A DNA stretch of 32,164 nt. It comes from Clostridia bacterium (GTDB taxonomy: Bacteria > Bacillota > Clostridia > Oscillospirales > CAG-272). The DNA lies in contig JAGBCA010000060.1 in NCBI GenBank assembly GCA_017938205.1, positions 1-32,164 of the forward strand, read 5' to 3'. Below are positions 22,985-31,915 of the stretch, one piece after another. The position numbers were made by a program, and so were the translations under genes. Within the stretch, counting starts at the first letter, position 1, and each line of letters starts with the position of its first letter. The notes beneath the pieces were generated by a model. The model had not been told where the DNA came from, searched no databases, and worked only from the letters and a program-made list of their open reading frames with translations.

Positions 22985-23620
22985 ATGCTGCTTACAGAAC
23001 GCATTTGTGTTATGAATATGGAAAACGCCATCCGCGGTGCAAGAAATCCCATGAACAGCTGGGCGCGCATGGACAGCACCTACGACGAAAAGGGGAATTT
23101 CATCCTCGGTGAAAACGACCTTTCCTTGGCGCACCGCCTTGCCAAGGCAGGAACCGACCACCGCAAGTTTCTGCGCCAGATCTTCGTTTCCATGGATATC
23201 ACGGCTCCTCTCTATTGGTGGAAGGAGTTCGATACCTACAAGGTGGGAACGGTGGCAAACTCCTGCTCCACGATGCATAAGATCCAATCCCTGCCCTTCA
23301 CGCGCGACGCCTTCTCGCACGACCATCTGACAGAGGAGGGGCTTGCCGCGCTGGATACGCTGATCGCCTTCCTTGAGAGCGAAAGAGTCCGCTTCAACGA
23401 AACGAAGGATAAGAGCGCATGGCACAACATCATTCAGCTTCTCCCCTCCTCCTTCAATCAGCTGCGCACCGTTACGCTGAATTACGAGGTGCTGATCAAT
23501 ATTTATTACGCGCGCCGTCATCATAAGCTTGACGAATGGCACACGCTCTGCCGCGCGATCGAGCAGCTGCCCTACGCAAAGGAGCTCATCCTCGTGAAGG
23601 ATGAAGTTGAGGCAAAATAA
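22985..23620 (+). CDS. Conserved protein of unknown function, possible distant ThyX-like fold
   Basis: The protein is 211 residues with no signal peptide or membrane segment. GGAGG precedes the ATG. I recognise the pattern DITAPLYWWKEFDTYKVGT followed by NSCSTMHKI, and near the C-terminus NYEVLINIYYARRHHKLDEWHTLCRAIEQLPY, as a conserved family seen in clostridia and phages. The arrangement (a polar central motif with Ser-x-Ser-Thr-Met, then a helix with Arg/His and a Trp) is reminiscent of flavin-dependent thymidylate synthase, but the ThyX signature RHR..S.NE.S.RY is not present. I cannot assign an activity. It opens the nadE-pth-mfd operon. Confidence 0.75.
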   Translation: MLLTERICVMNMENAIRGARNPMNSWARMDSTYDEKGNFILGENDLSLAHRLAKAGTDHRKFLRQIFVSMDITAPLYWWKEFDTYKVGTVANSCSTMHKIQSLPFTRDAFSHDHLTEEGLAALDTLIAFLESERVRFNETKDKSAWHNIIQLLPSSFNQLRTVTLNYEVLINIYYARRHHKLDEWHTLCRAIEQLPYAKELILVKDEVEAK

Positions 23621-23643
23621 TCATTGTTTTCGGAGGTTTCAAT

Positions 23644-25521
23644 ATGAAGCACGGATTGATACGGGTCGCAGCCATCACGCCCGCTGCCAAGGTGGCCGAC
23701 CTTACTTATAACTGCGAGGCGATCGTTTCTGCCGCCAAGAAAGCCGCAGAGGACGGCGCTCGCATCCTCACCCTGCCCGAGCTTTCGCTCACAGGCGCGT
23801 GCCTTGGGGATCTGTATTTTTCCGAGGCGCTGACCGCCGCCGTCGAGCGTGTGCTTGCGCGCTATATGGAGGAAACGGCATCCCTCTCTCTTCTCTCGGT
23901 CATCGGCCTGCCCGCCCGTATTGAGGGCAGGCTTTATAACGCCGCCGCCGTGGTATACGGCGGCAAGCTTCTCGGTCTCGTTCCGAGATGCCGCATCCCG
24001 CGCGCCGATCTGCGTGCGCAGGATCGCCTGTTCAGCGAGGGCAAAAAAGGCGTGCGCACCGTTTCCTATGCAGGACAGCAGACCGCCTTCGGCGCTTCTC
24101 TGCTTTTTGTCTGCGATACGCTTCCCTCGCTCCGCATTGCCGTTTGTATGGACGATCCCGCGCGTTATGAAGGAAGTGCCACGCTTCTTTGCGTTCCCAC
24201 CGCCGAGCCCGCAGGCGCAGGCAGCACGGCGCTTCGCCGTACCCGTCTTTCTGCCGCCGCGCCCGCACGCATTCTTCTTTCGGCCAATGCAGGTGCCGGC
24301 GAGAGCGGCACGGATCTTGTCTTTGCTTCGCATTCTCTTCTCGCCTTCGGCGGACGTATCCTTACGGAAACCGCACCGTTTTCGGACGGTGTGCTGCTCT
24401 GCCGCGAGGTAGATACCGCGCTTGCCGAGCAGCGTCTTGCCGAAACGCGTGGGGACTGCGCGGAGGAGGTCGCTGTTTCCTTCTCTCTTCCGATGGAAAA
24501 AACGCGCATCACGCATCCGCCGCGCAGGCTCTCCTTCCTTCCGGAGGGAGAGGCGGCACAAAAGGAGCGCTTCTCGGAAATTCTTGAAATACAGGCCCGC
24601 GGCCTTGCCGCACGCTTCACGCGTGCTTACGCAAAAAGCGGCGTGATCGGCGTTTCGGGAGGGCTGGACTCCACCCTTGCGCTTCTGATCGCCGTGCGTG
24701 CCGCCGATCTTTGCGGCATGAAGCGTGAGCAGATCGTTGCCGTCACGATGCCGGGCTTCGGTACAACGGCACGCACCAAGGGCAACGCGGAAAAGCTTTG
24801 CGAATCTCTCGGCGTTTCGCTCCGTTGCATTGACATCACCGCCGCCGTGCGTGTGCATTTCAAGGACATCGGGCATCCCGAGGACTGCTTTGACGTTGTA
24901 TATGAAAATGCGCAGGCGCGTGAGCGCACGCAGATCCTTATGGATATTGCCAACGCGGAGGGTGGCCTCGTGATCGGCACGGGCGATCTTTCCGAGCTTG
25001 CGCTCGGCTTCGCGACCTACAACGGAGACCATATGTCCATGTATGCGCCGAACGCCGCCGTTCCGAAAACGCTGATGCGCTATCTCGTTTCCCATCTGGC
25101 CGATGCCGCCGAGGCCGAGGGTCGCGGCGAGGAGGCCGCCATTCTCAGAGACGTGCTGGCAACGCCCGTCAGCCCCGAGCTTCTTCCCCCGAAGGACGGA
25201 GAGATCGCGCAGTGCACGGAAAATATCGTCGGCCCCTACGAGCTGCACGACTATTTCCTCTACCATCTGGTGAGAAACCGCTTCTCCCCCGATAAGATCC
25301 TTCGTCTCGCCCTGGAAAGCTTCAAGGGCATCTACGATAAGGAGACCGTCAAGGGCTGGCTGAAGCTCTTCCTTCGCCGCTTCTTCTCTCAGCAGTTCAA
25401 GCGCTCCTGCCTGCCGGACGGGCCGCGCATCGGCTCGGTCACGCTCTCTCCGCGCGGCGGCTTCGTGATGCCGTCGGATGCGAATGTTGCAGTTTGGCTC
25501 TCCGCCCTTGATAACGAATAA
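23644..25521 (+). CDS. nadE: Glutamine-dependent NAD+ synthetase
   Basis: The protein is 625 residues in two parts. The N-terminal nitrilase-like glutaminase domain (about 1-290) has E46 in LPELSLTG and C168 in IAVCMDD, plus GESGTDLVF; the expected catalytic Lys is Arg (R115 in LVPRCRIP). The C-terminal ammonia-dependent synthetase domain has the ATP pyrophosphatase loop SGGLDS (338-343), GTGDLSELALGF and DHMSMYAPNAAVPKTL. It makes NAD+ from deamido-NAD+ with ATP. GGAGG lies upstream of the ATG and the gap from the previous gene is 23 bp. The synthetase half looks fully functional; the glutaminase half may be altered. Confidence 0.94.
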   Translation: MKHGLIRVAAITPAAKVADLTYNCEAIVSAAKKAAEDGARILTLPELSLTGACLGDLYFSEALTAAVERVLARYMEETASLSLLSVIGLPARIEGRLYNAAAVVYGGKLLGLVPRCRIPRADLRAQDRLFSEGKKGVRTVSYAGQQTAFGASLLFVCDTLPSLRIAVCMDDPARYEGSATLLCVPTAEPAGAGSTALRRTRLSAAAPARILLSANAGAGESGTDLVFASHSLLAFGGRILTETAPFSDGVLLCREVDTALAEQRLAETRGDCAEEVAVSFSLPMEKTRITHPPRRLSFLPEGEAAQKERFSEILEIQARGLAARFTRAYAKSGVIGVSGGLDSTLALLIAVRAADLCGMKREQIVAVTMPGFGTTARTKGNAEKLCESLGVSLRCIDITAAVRVHFKDIGHPEDCFDVVYENAQARERTQILMDIANAEGGLVIGTGDLSELALGFATYNGDHMSMYAPNAAVPKTLMRYLVSHLADAAEAEGRGEEAAILRDVLATPVSPELLPPKDGEIAQCTENIVGPYELHDYFLYHLVRNRFSPDKILRLALESFKGIYDKETVKGWLKLFLRRFFSQQFKRSCLPDGPRIGSVTLSPRGGFVMPSDANVAVWLSALDNE

Positions 25522-25542
25522 AACGCAAAGAATAGTTTACAA

Positions 25543-26169
25543 ATGAATATTTTTGATTTATTTAAGAAGATCGAGAGCGGCGGCACTTCTGCGGCCGCGC
25601 CGATCGAATTTCTGATCGCGGGACTCGGAAACCCCGGAAAGGAATACGAGAGAACGCGCCACAACGCGGGCTTCGTTGCCGTCGATGCGATCGCAGAGAG
25701 CCTTGGCGTTAAGATCGACCGTGCAAAGTTTCGCGCTCTGATCGCCGAGGTCAGCCTCGGAGGCAAAAGAGGCCTTCTGATGAAGCCGCAAACCTTTATG
25801 AACCTTTCGGGCGCGGCCATTGCGGAGGCGGCCTCCTTCTATAAGATCCCGCCCGAGCGCGTGCTCGTTTTAGTAGACGATATCAGCCTTGCCCCCGGGC
25901 AGATGCGCATTCGACGCAAGGGCTCTGCAGGCGGCCACAACGGCCTCAAAAGCATCATTGCCGAGCTCGGAAGCCAGGAATTTCCGCGTATCAAGCTTGG
26001 TGTTGGGCAGAAGCCAAGCCCCGATCACGACCTCGTGAACTGGGTGCTCGGCAAGCTTCCCGAAGAGGACAACAAGGCCTTTCTCTCGATTCTTGATGAC
26101 GTTGCCGCCTCCGCCACCCTGATCGTGAAGGGCGATATTGAAACGGCTATGTGCCGTTTTTCACATTAA
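25543..26169 (+). CDS. pth: Peptidyl-tRNA hydrolase
   Basis: The protein is 208 residues. It releases peptidyl moieties from tRNA that has dropped off the ribosome. Key residues of the family are present: N30 in GLGNPG, catalytic H40 in RHNAG, N87 in KPQTFMNLSG, D112 in LVDDISL and N133 in GGHNG. About 20 residues precede the usual start of the fold (MNIFDLFKKIESGGTSAAAP), an extension that is not needed for the core enzyme. A start at an internal codon is possible, but none has a better ribosome binding site. The order pth then mfd is widespread in Firmicutes. Confidence 0.95.
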   Translation: MNIFDLFKKIESGGTSAAAPIEFLIAGLGNPGKEYERTRHNAGFVAVDAIAESLGVKIDRAKFRALIAEVSLGGKRGLLMKPQTFMNLSGAAIAEAASFYKIPPERVLVLVDDISLAPGQMRIRRKGSAGGHNGLKSIIAELGSQEFPRIKLGVGQKPSPDHDLVNWVLGKLPEEDNKAFLSILDDVAASATLIVKGDIETAMCRFSH

Positions 26170-26172
26170 AGC

Positions 26173-29100
26173 ATGAGAATTACCGAGCTCATACGGTGCG
26201 ACCGTGAATATAAAAGCGTTGTCCTCGCTTTAGAGGAGCAGCTGCATACCGAGAGGCCGCTCCCCCTCGTTGTTAACGGTCTGCAGGGGGGCGCAAGTGA
26301 TGCCTTTCTTGCCGAGATCGTCAGAGACGGGCGCGCGCTGACGGGCACCGCCGTCCTGCTTCTTGCAGAAAACGAGGATGCGGCAGAGCGCATCTGCGCG
26401 TTGCTTTTGCGCGGCGGCCTGCGCGCCTCCGTGTTTAAATCGCGCGACCTTGTATTTCATAGCATTTCCGCCTCCCACGACACAGAGCGTGAGAGGCTAT
26501 CCGTCTTGTCCTCGTTGATGACGGGGCAGCTGGATGCCGTCGTCACCACGCCGTCGGCCGCTCTGCTCCACACCATGCCGCGAGAGGTGCTTGCCGAAAC
26601 GGCGGTGCAGCTTGCGGTAGGGGACGAGATCTCTCCCGATACTCTGCAAAAAAAGCTGACCGCCCTTGGCTTCACCGCCGTGGACATGGTGGAGAGTGCG
26701 GGACAATTTGCCCGTCGCGGCGGTATCGTAGATATTTTTGCAAACGCCGATCTCTCCCCCGTGCGCATCGAATTTTTCGGTGACGAGATCGACCGCATGG
26801 AAAGCTTTGACCCCGAAACACAGCGCGTGGATGCCCCCTGCCCCTCCTTACAGATCCTGCCTGCGGCAGAGGTCCCCGTTACGCCCGAGGCGCGCGCCGC
26901 CATTTTGCGCGCGTTAGAAAAGCTCAGAAAAAACGCCTCGGATCCCGAGATCGCCGCAAGGCTGGAGAGTGAGGCAGCAGCCGCGCGAGACGGTCTGCCG
27001 ATCCCCTTTCGCGATCGTTTTCTCGGCTTGATCTACGAAAGACCCGCTACCCTTCTTTCTTATTTTGACGAAAGCCGGCGACCGCTCGTTTGCCTCATCG
27101 GAACAGCCGCCGCCGAGGATAATATAAAGCGCTTCACCTCTCATATGGCAGACGAGCGCTCCACCCTGCTTTCTCTTGGCCTCACAACGGAAAGAGCCGC
27201 CGATTTTGCGGCGGATAAGAGCGATCTTGAAGCCTTTTTCGGTCGCTCCGTTCCCTTGCACCTCAATCCCTTTTCGGGTGGTGTCAGCGGTAGGCTCGGA
27301 GGGCTTTTCGGCTTCCGTTGCCGCCGCACGGTGGCATACGGTGATAACGGCGCTATGCTCCACGAGGATCTTTCAACCTTCCGCAAATCTCTCTACCGCA
27401 CGCTGATCGTTTGCGAAAACAAGGTTGGTGCCGAGTCGCTGAAGGACTCCTTGGCATCCGAGGATATTGCGGCGGTACCTCTGTACGAAAACACGGATTT
27501 TGACTATAAATCTTTACAAAACGGCGTTGTTTACATCACTGTAGACCCGCTCGAGGTCGGCTTTGATCTTCTTATGCCGAAGATCGCCGTTCTCTCGATG
27601 CACAAGGATCTCGGCCGTGCCGTTCTGGCAAACCGCCGTCGCTCTCGCATACTTCGGCGTGCGGGCGGTGCAGGTCAGCGTCTGCTCTCGCACGCGGATC
27701 TTTCCGTAGGTGACTACGTGGTGCACGCAAACTACGGCATCGGCCTCTTTGAGGGCATCAGCACCGTCACGGTTGGCGGTGTGACCCGTGATTATATCAC
27801 CATCCGCTACGCGGGAACGGATAAGCTCTTCGTTCCCTGCGACAGGCTGGAAATGATCGGCAAATACATCGGCGCCAAGGACAAGGACGGCAAGGTAAAG
27901 CTCTCCACCATGGGCGGCACGGATTGGTCGCGCATGAAGAGCCGCGCAAAAAGCGCGGCCAAGGACATTGCAAAGGATCTGGTGGAGCTTTATGCGCGCC
28001 GACAGCGCACCCCCGGCTTCGCCTTTCCGCCGGACTCGGAGATGGAGGACGAATTTGCCGCCGCCTTCGAATACGAGCCGACCGCCTGCCAAATGCGTGC
28101 GATCGAGGAGATCAAGGCGGATATGCAGCGTCCCATGCCCATGAACCGCCTGCTTTGCGGTGACGTTGGATTTGGAAAGACCGAGGTTGCTCTGCGTGCA
28201 GCCTTCAAGGCCATTCTCGGCGGCAAGCAGGTCGCCATCCTCGTGCCAACGACGATCCTGGCGCTCCAGCATTATCAGACCGTATTGTCGCGTATGCGCG
28301 GCTATCCGATCCGTGCAGAAATGCTCTCCCGCTTCTGCACGCCAAAGCAGCAGGAGGCGATCCTGCGCCGCGTGGCGCGCGGAGAAACGGATATTCTGAT
28401 CGGCACGCACAAGCTCCTCTCCAAGAAGCTCGTATTCAAGGATCTCGGCCTTCTGATCGTGGACGAGGAGCAACGCTTCGGCGTTGCGCAAAAGGAAAAG
28501 CTCCGCCAGATGGCCGCGAACGTCGATACACTTACGCTGACGGCTACACCCATTCCACGCACGTTAAGCATGGCGATGAACGGCATTGCGGATATGTCGA
28601 TCTTGGACGAAGCGCCGGTGGATCGCCGCCCCGTGCAGACCTACGTTTTAGAGCACGATGATGTGGTGATCTCGGACGCCATACGCCGCGAGCTTTTGCG
28701 CGGCGGCCAGGTCCTCTATCTTTACAACCGTGTGGATAACATCGACCTCGTGGCAGGACGGCTGATGAAGGAATTTCCCGAAGCAAAGATCGCATACGCG
28801 CACGGACAAATGGAGCGTGAGGAGTTGGAGGATATCTGGCAGCTGCTGGTACGCGGCGAGCTGGATCTGCTCGTTTGTACCACGATCATCGAAACGGGCA
28901 TCGATCTCCCCGGCGCAAACACCCTTATTATTGAAAACGCCGACCGCATGGGACTTGCCCAGCTGCATCAGATCCGCGGCCGTGTGGGACGCGGCTGCCG
29001 TCAGGCCTACGCTTACTTTACCTACCGTCCCGGAAAGGTTCTTTCCGAGGTGGCGGAAAAGCGTCTCTCCACCATCCGCGCCTATGCCGAATTTGGCGCA

Positions 29101-29724
29101 GGCTTCCAGATCGCCCTGCGAGATCTGGAGATCCGCGGTGCGGGCAACCTTCTCGGCGCAGAGCAGCACGGATACATTGACGGCGTGGGCTACGAGCTCT
29201 ACGTGAAGCTGCTTTCCGAGGCGGTGCTTGAGGAGCAGGGCAACGCGCCCGAGCCTCCCTTTGAGGCAACCGTTGATTTCCCGCAAAACGCGCATATCAG
29301 CGAGCGGTACATTGCCTCCTCTGCCACGCGCATGGAAATGTATAAAAAGATCTCTCTCATTGCAAACGAGGCAGACCGTATGGATATCATCGACGAATTT
29401 ACAGATCGATTCGGCGAGCCTCCGAGGGAGGTCGTTTTGCTGACAAAGCTTTCGCTCCTGCGTGCGCTTTCGGAGCAAAGCCGCATTCGCCGCACCGAGC
29501 AAAAGGACGAGCGCCTCTTTTTCTACCCCGAGGCACCGGATCTTGCGGCTTGGTCCGTCGTTTTTGAAAAGATCCCCGGCCTCATCCTGCGCTCCGCCCC
29601 AACGCCGACCGTGACGTACAGGCTCGGCAAGGGACAGCGCGGCGAGGATACCGCCCTGCAGATCCTGCTCTGCTACGTTGCGGCAAAAAAATCCGAAAGC
29701 AAAGGAGAAAACGCATCCCAATGA
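26173..29724 (+). CDS. mfd: Transcription-repair coupling factor
   Basis: The protein is 1183 residues, near the family norm. It displaces RNA polymerase stalled at DNA damage and recruits UvrA. Visible parts in order are an N-terminal UvrB-like region, with AARRGGIVDIF-type sequence (FARRGGIVDIFANADLSP) at about 176-195; an RNA polymerase interaction domain starting at LSVGDYVVHANYGIGLFEG; a helicase core with GDVGFGKTE (K669), DEEQ (764-767), LTLTATPIPRTL and QIRGRVGRG; and a C-terminal domain (SATRMEMYKKI, FTDRFGEPPREV). No good SD sequence lies before the ATG, three bases after the pth stop, so translation is probably coupled. The stop overlaps the next start. Confidence 0.97.
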   Translation: MRITELIRCDREYKSVVLALEEQLHTERPLPLVVNGLQGGASDAFLAEIVRDGRALTGTAVLLLAENEDAAERICALLLRGGLRASVFKSRDLVFHSISASHDTERERLSVLSSLMTGQLDAVVTTPSAALLHTMPREVLAETAVQLAVGDEISPDTLQKKLTALGFTAVDMVESAGQFARRGGIVDIFANADLSPVRIEFFGDEIDRMESFDPETQRVDAPCPSLQILPAAEVPVTPEARAAILRALEKLRKNASDPEIAARLESEAAAARDGLPIPFRDRFLGLIYERPATLLSYFDESRRPLVCLIGTAAAEDNIKRFTSHMADERSTLLSLGLTTERAADFAADKSDLEAFFGRSVPLHLNPFSGGVSGRLGGLFGFRCRRTVAYGDNGAMLHEDLSTFRKSLYRTLIVCENKVGAESLKDSLASEDIAAVPLYENTDFDYKSLQNGVVYITVDPLEVGFDLLMPKIAVLSMHKDLGRAVLANRRRSRILRRAGGAGQRLLSHADLSVGDYVVHANYGIGLFEGISTVTVGGVTRDYITIRYAGTDKLFVPCDRLEMIGKYIGAKDKDGKVKLSTMGGTDWSRMKSRAKSAAKDIAKDLVELYARRQRTPGFAFPPDSEMEDEFAAAFEYEPTACQMRAIEEIKADMQRPMPMNRLLCGDVGFGKTEVALRAAFKAILGGKQVAILVPTTILALQHYQTVLSRMRGYPIRAEMLSRFCTPKQQEAILRRVARGETDILIGTHKLLSKKLVFKDLGLLIVDEEQRFGVAQKEKLRQMAANVDTLTLTATPIPRTLSMAMNGIADMSILDEAPVDRRPVQTYVLEHDDVVISDAIRRELLRGGQVLYLYNRVDNIDLVAGRLMKEFPEAKIAYAHGQMEREELEDIWQLLVRGELDLLVCTTIIETGIDLPGANTLIIENADRMGLAQLHQIRGRVGRGCRQAYAYFTYRPGKVLSEVAEKRLSTIRAYAEFGAGFQIALRDLEIRGAGNLLGAEQHGYIDGVGYELYVKLLSEAVLEEQGNAPEPPFEATVDFPQNAHISERYIASSATRMEMYKKISLIANEADRMDIIDEFTDRFGEPPREVVLLTKLSLLRALSEQSRIRRTEQKDERLFFYPEAPDLAAWSVVFEKIPGLILRSAPTPTVTYRLGKGQRGEDTALQILLCYVAAKKSESKGENASQ

Positions 29725-30941
29725 CGAAAACTTCAACAAGCGCCACACCCGTGCGCTCACATTTTATAAGAAATCTTTTGATCGTTTTCCTTTGTGCATT
29801 GCTGGTGCTCGGAATCGTTCTCGGAGCGATCAGCATCGCGCGCGACCAAAGAACCTACGCGCGCCACAGCGGAACGATCGCAGACCGCGCGATCTATTCC
29901 TACCTTTTATCCTACTATAAATTCAATCACATGCGTGTGCTTGCGGGCATGGATGGCGCGGAGGACACAGAGGCCTTCTGGAGCTCCGTGGATGAAAAAA
30001 GCGGAAAAACGCAAGGAGAGCTCCTCGCCGAGGGCGCAAAAAATTACGTGACCCGCGTGCTGATCAGTGCCTCGCTCTTTGACTCAGCCGCGACCGCCGC
30101 ACAAAAAAGAGAGGCAAAGGCGGCGGCAAAGCAGGCGGCAGAGGAGATCCTGACCTACCGCGCAGACGGCGATATTGACGCCTTCAATGAGATCACCGCG
30201 CCCTTTGGCTACGCCTACGAGGATCTCGAGGGCATTGCCTTGCTTCTTTACAAGGCGGAAAACGCACAAGCGCTTTTCTACGGCATCGGCGGAGAAAACG
30301 CCAAAAGCCGTCTTTCCGAATGCAATCTCTATATGAAAGAAAACTATTCGGCCGTGCATCTTCTCTTTATCCGCACAGAAAACACCTTCAGCACCACCGA
30401 GGACGAGGATGGGAATATCACGATCGACACCGATGAAAACGGTGCCAACGTGACCCGCCCCCTGCGCACCGACGAAAGCCTGAAGCGCGAGGAAACAATG
30501 CAGCTTCTGGATGCCGCCATTTCGGCAGGCACACTGACAAAATCCTATTTTGAGGGAAAAATGAAGGAGCACTACGGGGCGTATCCCGAGGGCTCCGCCA
30601 CACTCTTTTATTTCGCGGACGGAACGGATTATACCGAGGGCTTCCGGCAATCGATGGGTGAGCCGATCCTTTCTGCCGCAGAAGAGCTTTCTATTGGCGC
30701 TTGCAAAAAGATCGCCTACGAGCACGGCTACTGCTATGTATATAAGTGCAACACGGAGGACTACGCCTTCTCCAAGGAGGACTACGAGCACTGCTTCTCC
30801 GATTTTTACGAAAACGTGGCAAACCACCTCTTCACCGAGGACGTTGCCGTTTTCGCAGATGACGTTGTTTTCAAGAAACGCGCCGCCACCGTTGCCATCA
30901 CCACTCTGCCTTATAAAAATCTGATCCATGTGAGGTTCTAA
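29721..30941 (+). CDS. Membrane-anchored PrsA/SurA-like protein (putative foldase)
   Basis: The protein is 406 residues with one hydrophobic segment at about 19-41 (LIVFLCALLVLGIVLGAIS) and no lipobox, so it is a signal-anchored extracytoplasmic protein. The exported part is mostly helical and charged (AAQKREAKAAAKQAAEEIL). A central stretch, YSAVHLLFIRTENT, resembles the start of a parvulin domain ('.a.HIL'), but the rest of a parvulin core is not obvious. Its place directly after mfd, by ATGA overlap, matches the position of PrsA/SurA-type proteins in many clostridia. I infer a chaperone-like role. Prolyl isomerase activity is doubtful. Confidence 0.6.
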   Translation: MTKTSTSATPVRSHFIRNLLIVFLCALLVLGIVLGAISIARDQRTYARHSGTIADRAIYSYLLSYYKFNHMRVLAGMDGAEDTEAFWSSVDEKSGKTQGELLAEGAKNYVTRVLISASLFDSAATAAQKREAKAAAKQAAEEILTYRADGDIDAFNEITAPFGYAYEDLEGIALLLYKAENAQALFYGIGGENAKSRLSECNLYMKENYSAVHLLFIRTENTFSTTEDEDGNITIDTDENGANVTRPLRTDESLKREETMQLLDAAISAGTLTKSYFEGKMKEHYGAYPEGSATLFYFADGTDYTEGFRQSMGEPILSAAEELSIGACKKIAYEHGYCYVYKCNTEDYAFSKEDYEHCFSDFYENVANHLFTEDVAVFADDVVFKKRAATVAITTLPYKNLIHVRF

Positions 30942-30945
30942 CCCG

Positions 30946-31881
30946 ATGAAAACCTTTATCGTTGCTCTCGGAGCCGTTGCCGTGCTCCTTGCCGTGGCCG
31001 TTCCCGGCTACGTTCTCAAAAAGAAAAAAATGGTGGGCGAGGATTGTATGCCCTCTCTCTCCAAGATCCTTCTCTACGTTTGCCAGCCCTGCCTGAGCGT
31101 TTATACCTTCAAAAGCGCGACCTTCTCCGCCGCGATGCTCGGCAGGATCGGTATTTTTGCCCTGCTTGCTCTGCTCGTGCAGATCCTGATGCTCGGCATC
31201 GCCTTTCTGCTCTTCCGCAGGCGCATGAAAAATCCCCTCTACCGCATCATGACGATTGCCTGCTCGCTCGGCAACTGCGCCTTTTTCGGCATTCCGATCT
31301 TAGAAGCGCTGTTTCCCGAAACGGCCGCAGGCCTCCTGATCTATACCTCCGTGTACGCGATCATTATGAACATTATCGGATGGACGCTGGCTGCTGCCAT
31401 CATCTCGCAGAATCTCAAATATGTCAGCGTGAAAAAGATCTTTCTCAATCCCGCCATGTTCTCTCTGCTGATCGCCATTCCCTTCTTCGTGTTTGAGATC
31501 CCGCTCCCCGAAAGCGTGGACAGCATGGTTGCCCTGATTGGAAGAATGTCAACGCCGATCTCCATGCTCATTATGGGTATGCGCCTCGCAACCACGAATT
31601 TCAAGCAGATGTTCACCACCAAGCAGATCTATATCTCCATCGCCATGAAGCAGTTTCTTATGCCGATCCTCGCGCTTCTGATGATCGTCTTTCTTCCCGT
31701 AGACAGCGGCATGAAGGCCGTGCTCTATATTATCTGCTGCTGCCCCGTTGCCTCCGTGGTTCTCAACTTTTCGGAGATCCTCGGCGAAGGGCAGAAGGAG
31801 GCGGCCTCCACCGTGCTTCTCAGCACCATCCTCAGCATACTGACGCTCCCGATCATGACGCTGCTTCTCCCCCTGCTTTGA
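30946..31881 (+). CDS. AEC family transporter
   Basis: This 311-residue, strongly hydrophobic protein has about ten membrane segments in two halves, typical of the auxin efflux carrier family. Recognisable parts are the opening VPGYVLKKKKMVGEDCMPSLSKILLYVCQPCLSVYTF, CSLGNCAFFGIPILEALF, RMSTPISMLIMGMRLA and CCPVASVVLNFSEILG. Bacterial members move organic acids such as malate or other small anions; the substrate here is unknown. It starts four bases after the preceding stop with a weak ribosome binding site, so it is probably translated from the same message. Confidence 0.9.
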   Translation: MKTFIVALGAVAVLLAVAVPGYVLKKKKMVGEDCMPSLSKILLYVCQPCLSVYTFKSATFSAAMLGRIGIFALLALLVQILMLGIAFLLFRRRMKNPLYRIMTIACSLGNCAFFGIPILEALFPETAAGLLIYTSVYAIIMNIIGWTLAAAIISQNLKYVSVKKIFLNPAMFSLLIAIPFFVFEIPLPESVDSMVALIGRMSTPISMLIMGMRLATTNFKQMFTTKQIYISIAMKQFLMPILALLMIVFLPVDSGMKAVLYIICCCPVASVVLNFSEILGEGQKEAASTVLLSTILSILTLPIMTLLLPLL

Positions 31882-31915
31882 TCCGCGGGATGCATATAAA
31901 AAAGGCAAGAGTTTA

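Noticed and set aside
23572-25266. A 564-codon open frame opposite nadE
   Set aside because: It is a shadow of the NAD synthetase reading frame with no start signal and no family resemblance.
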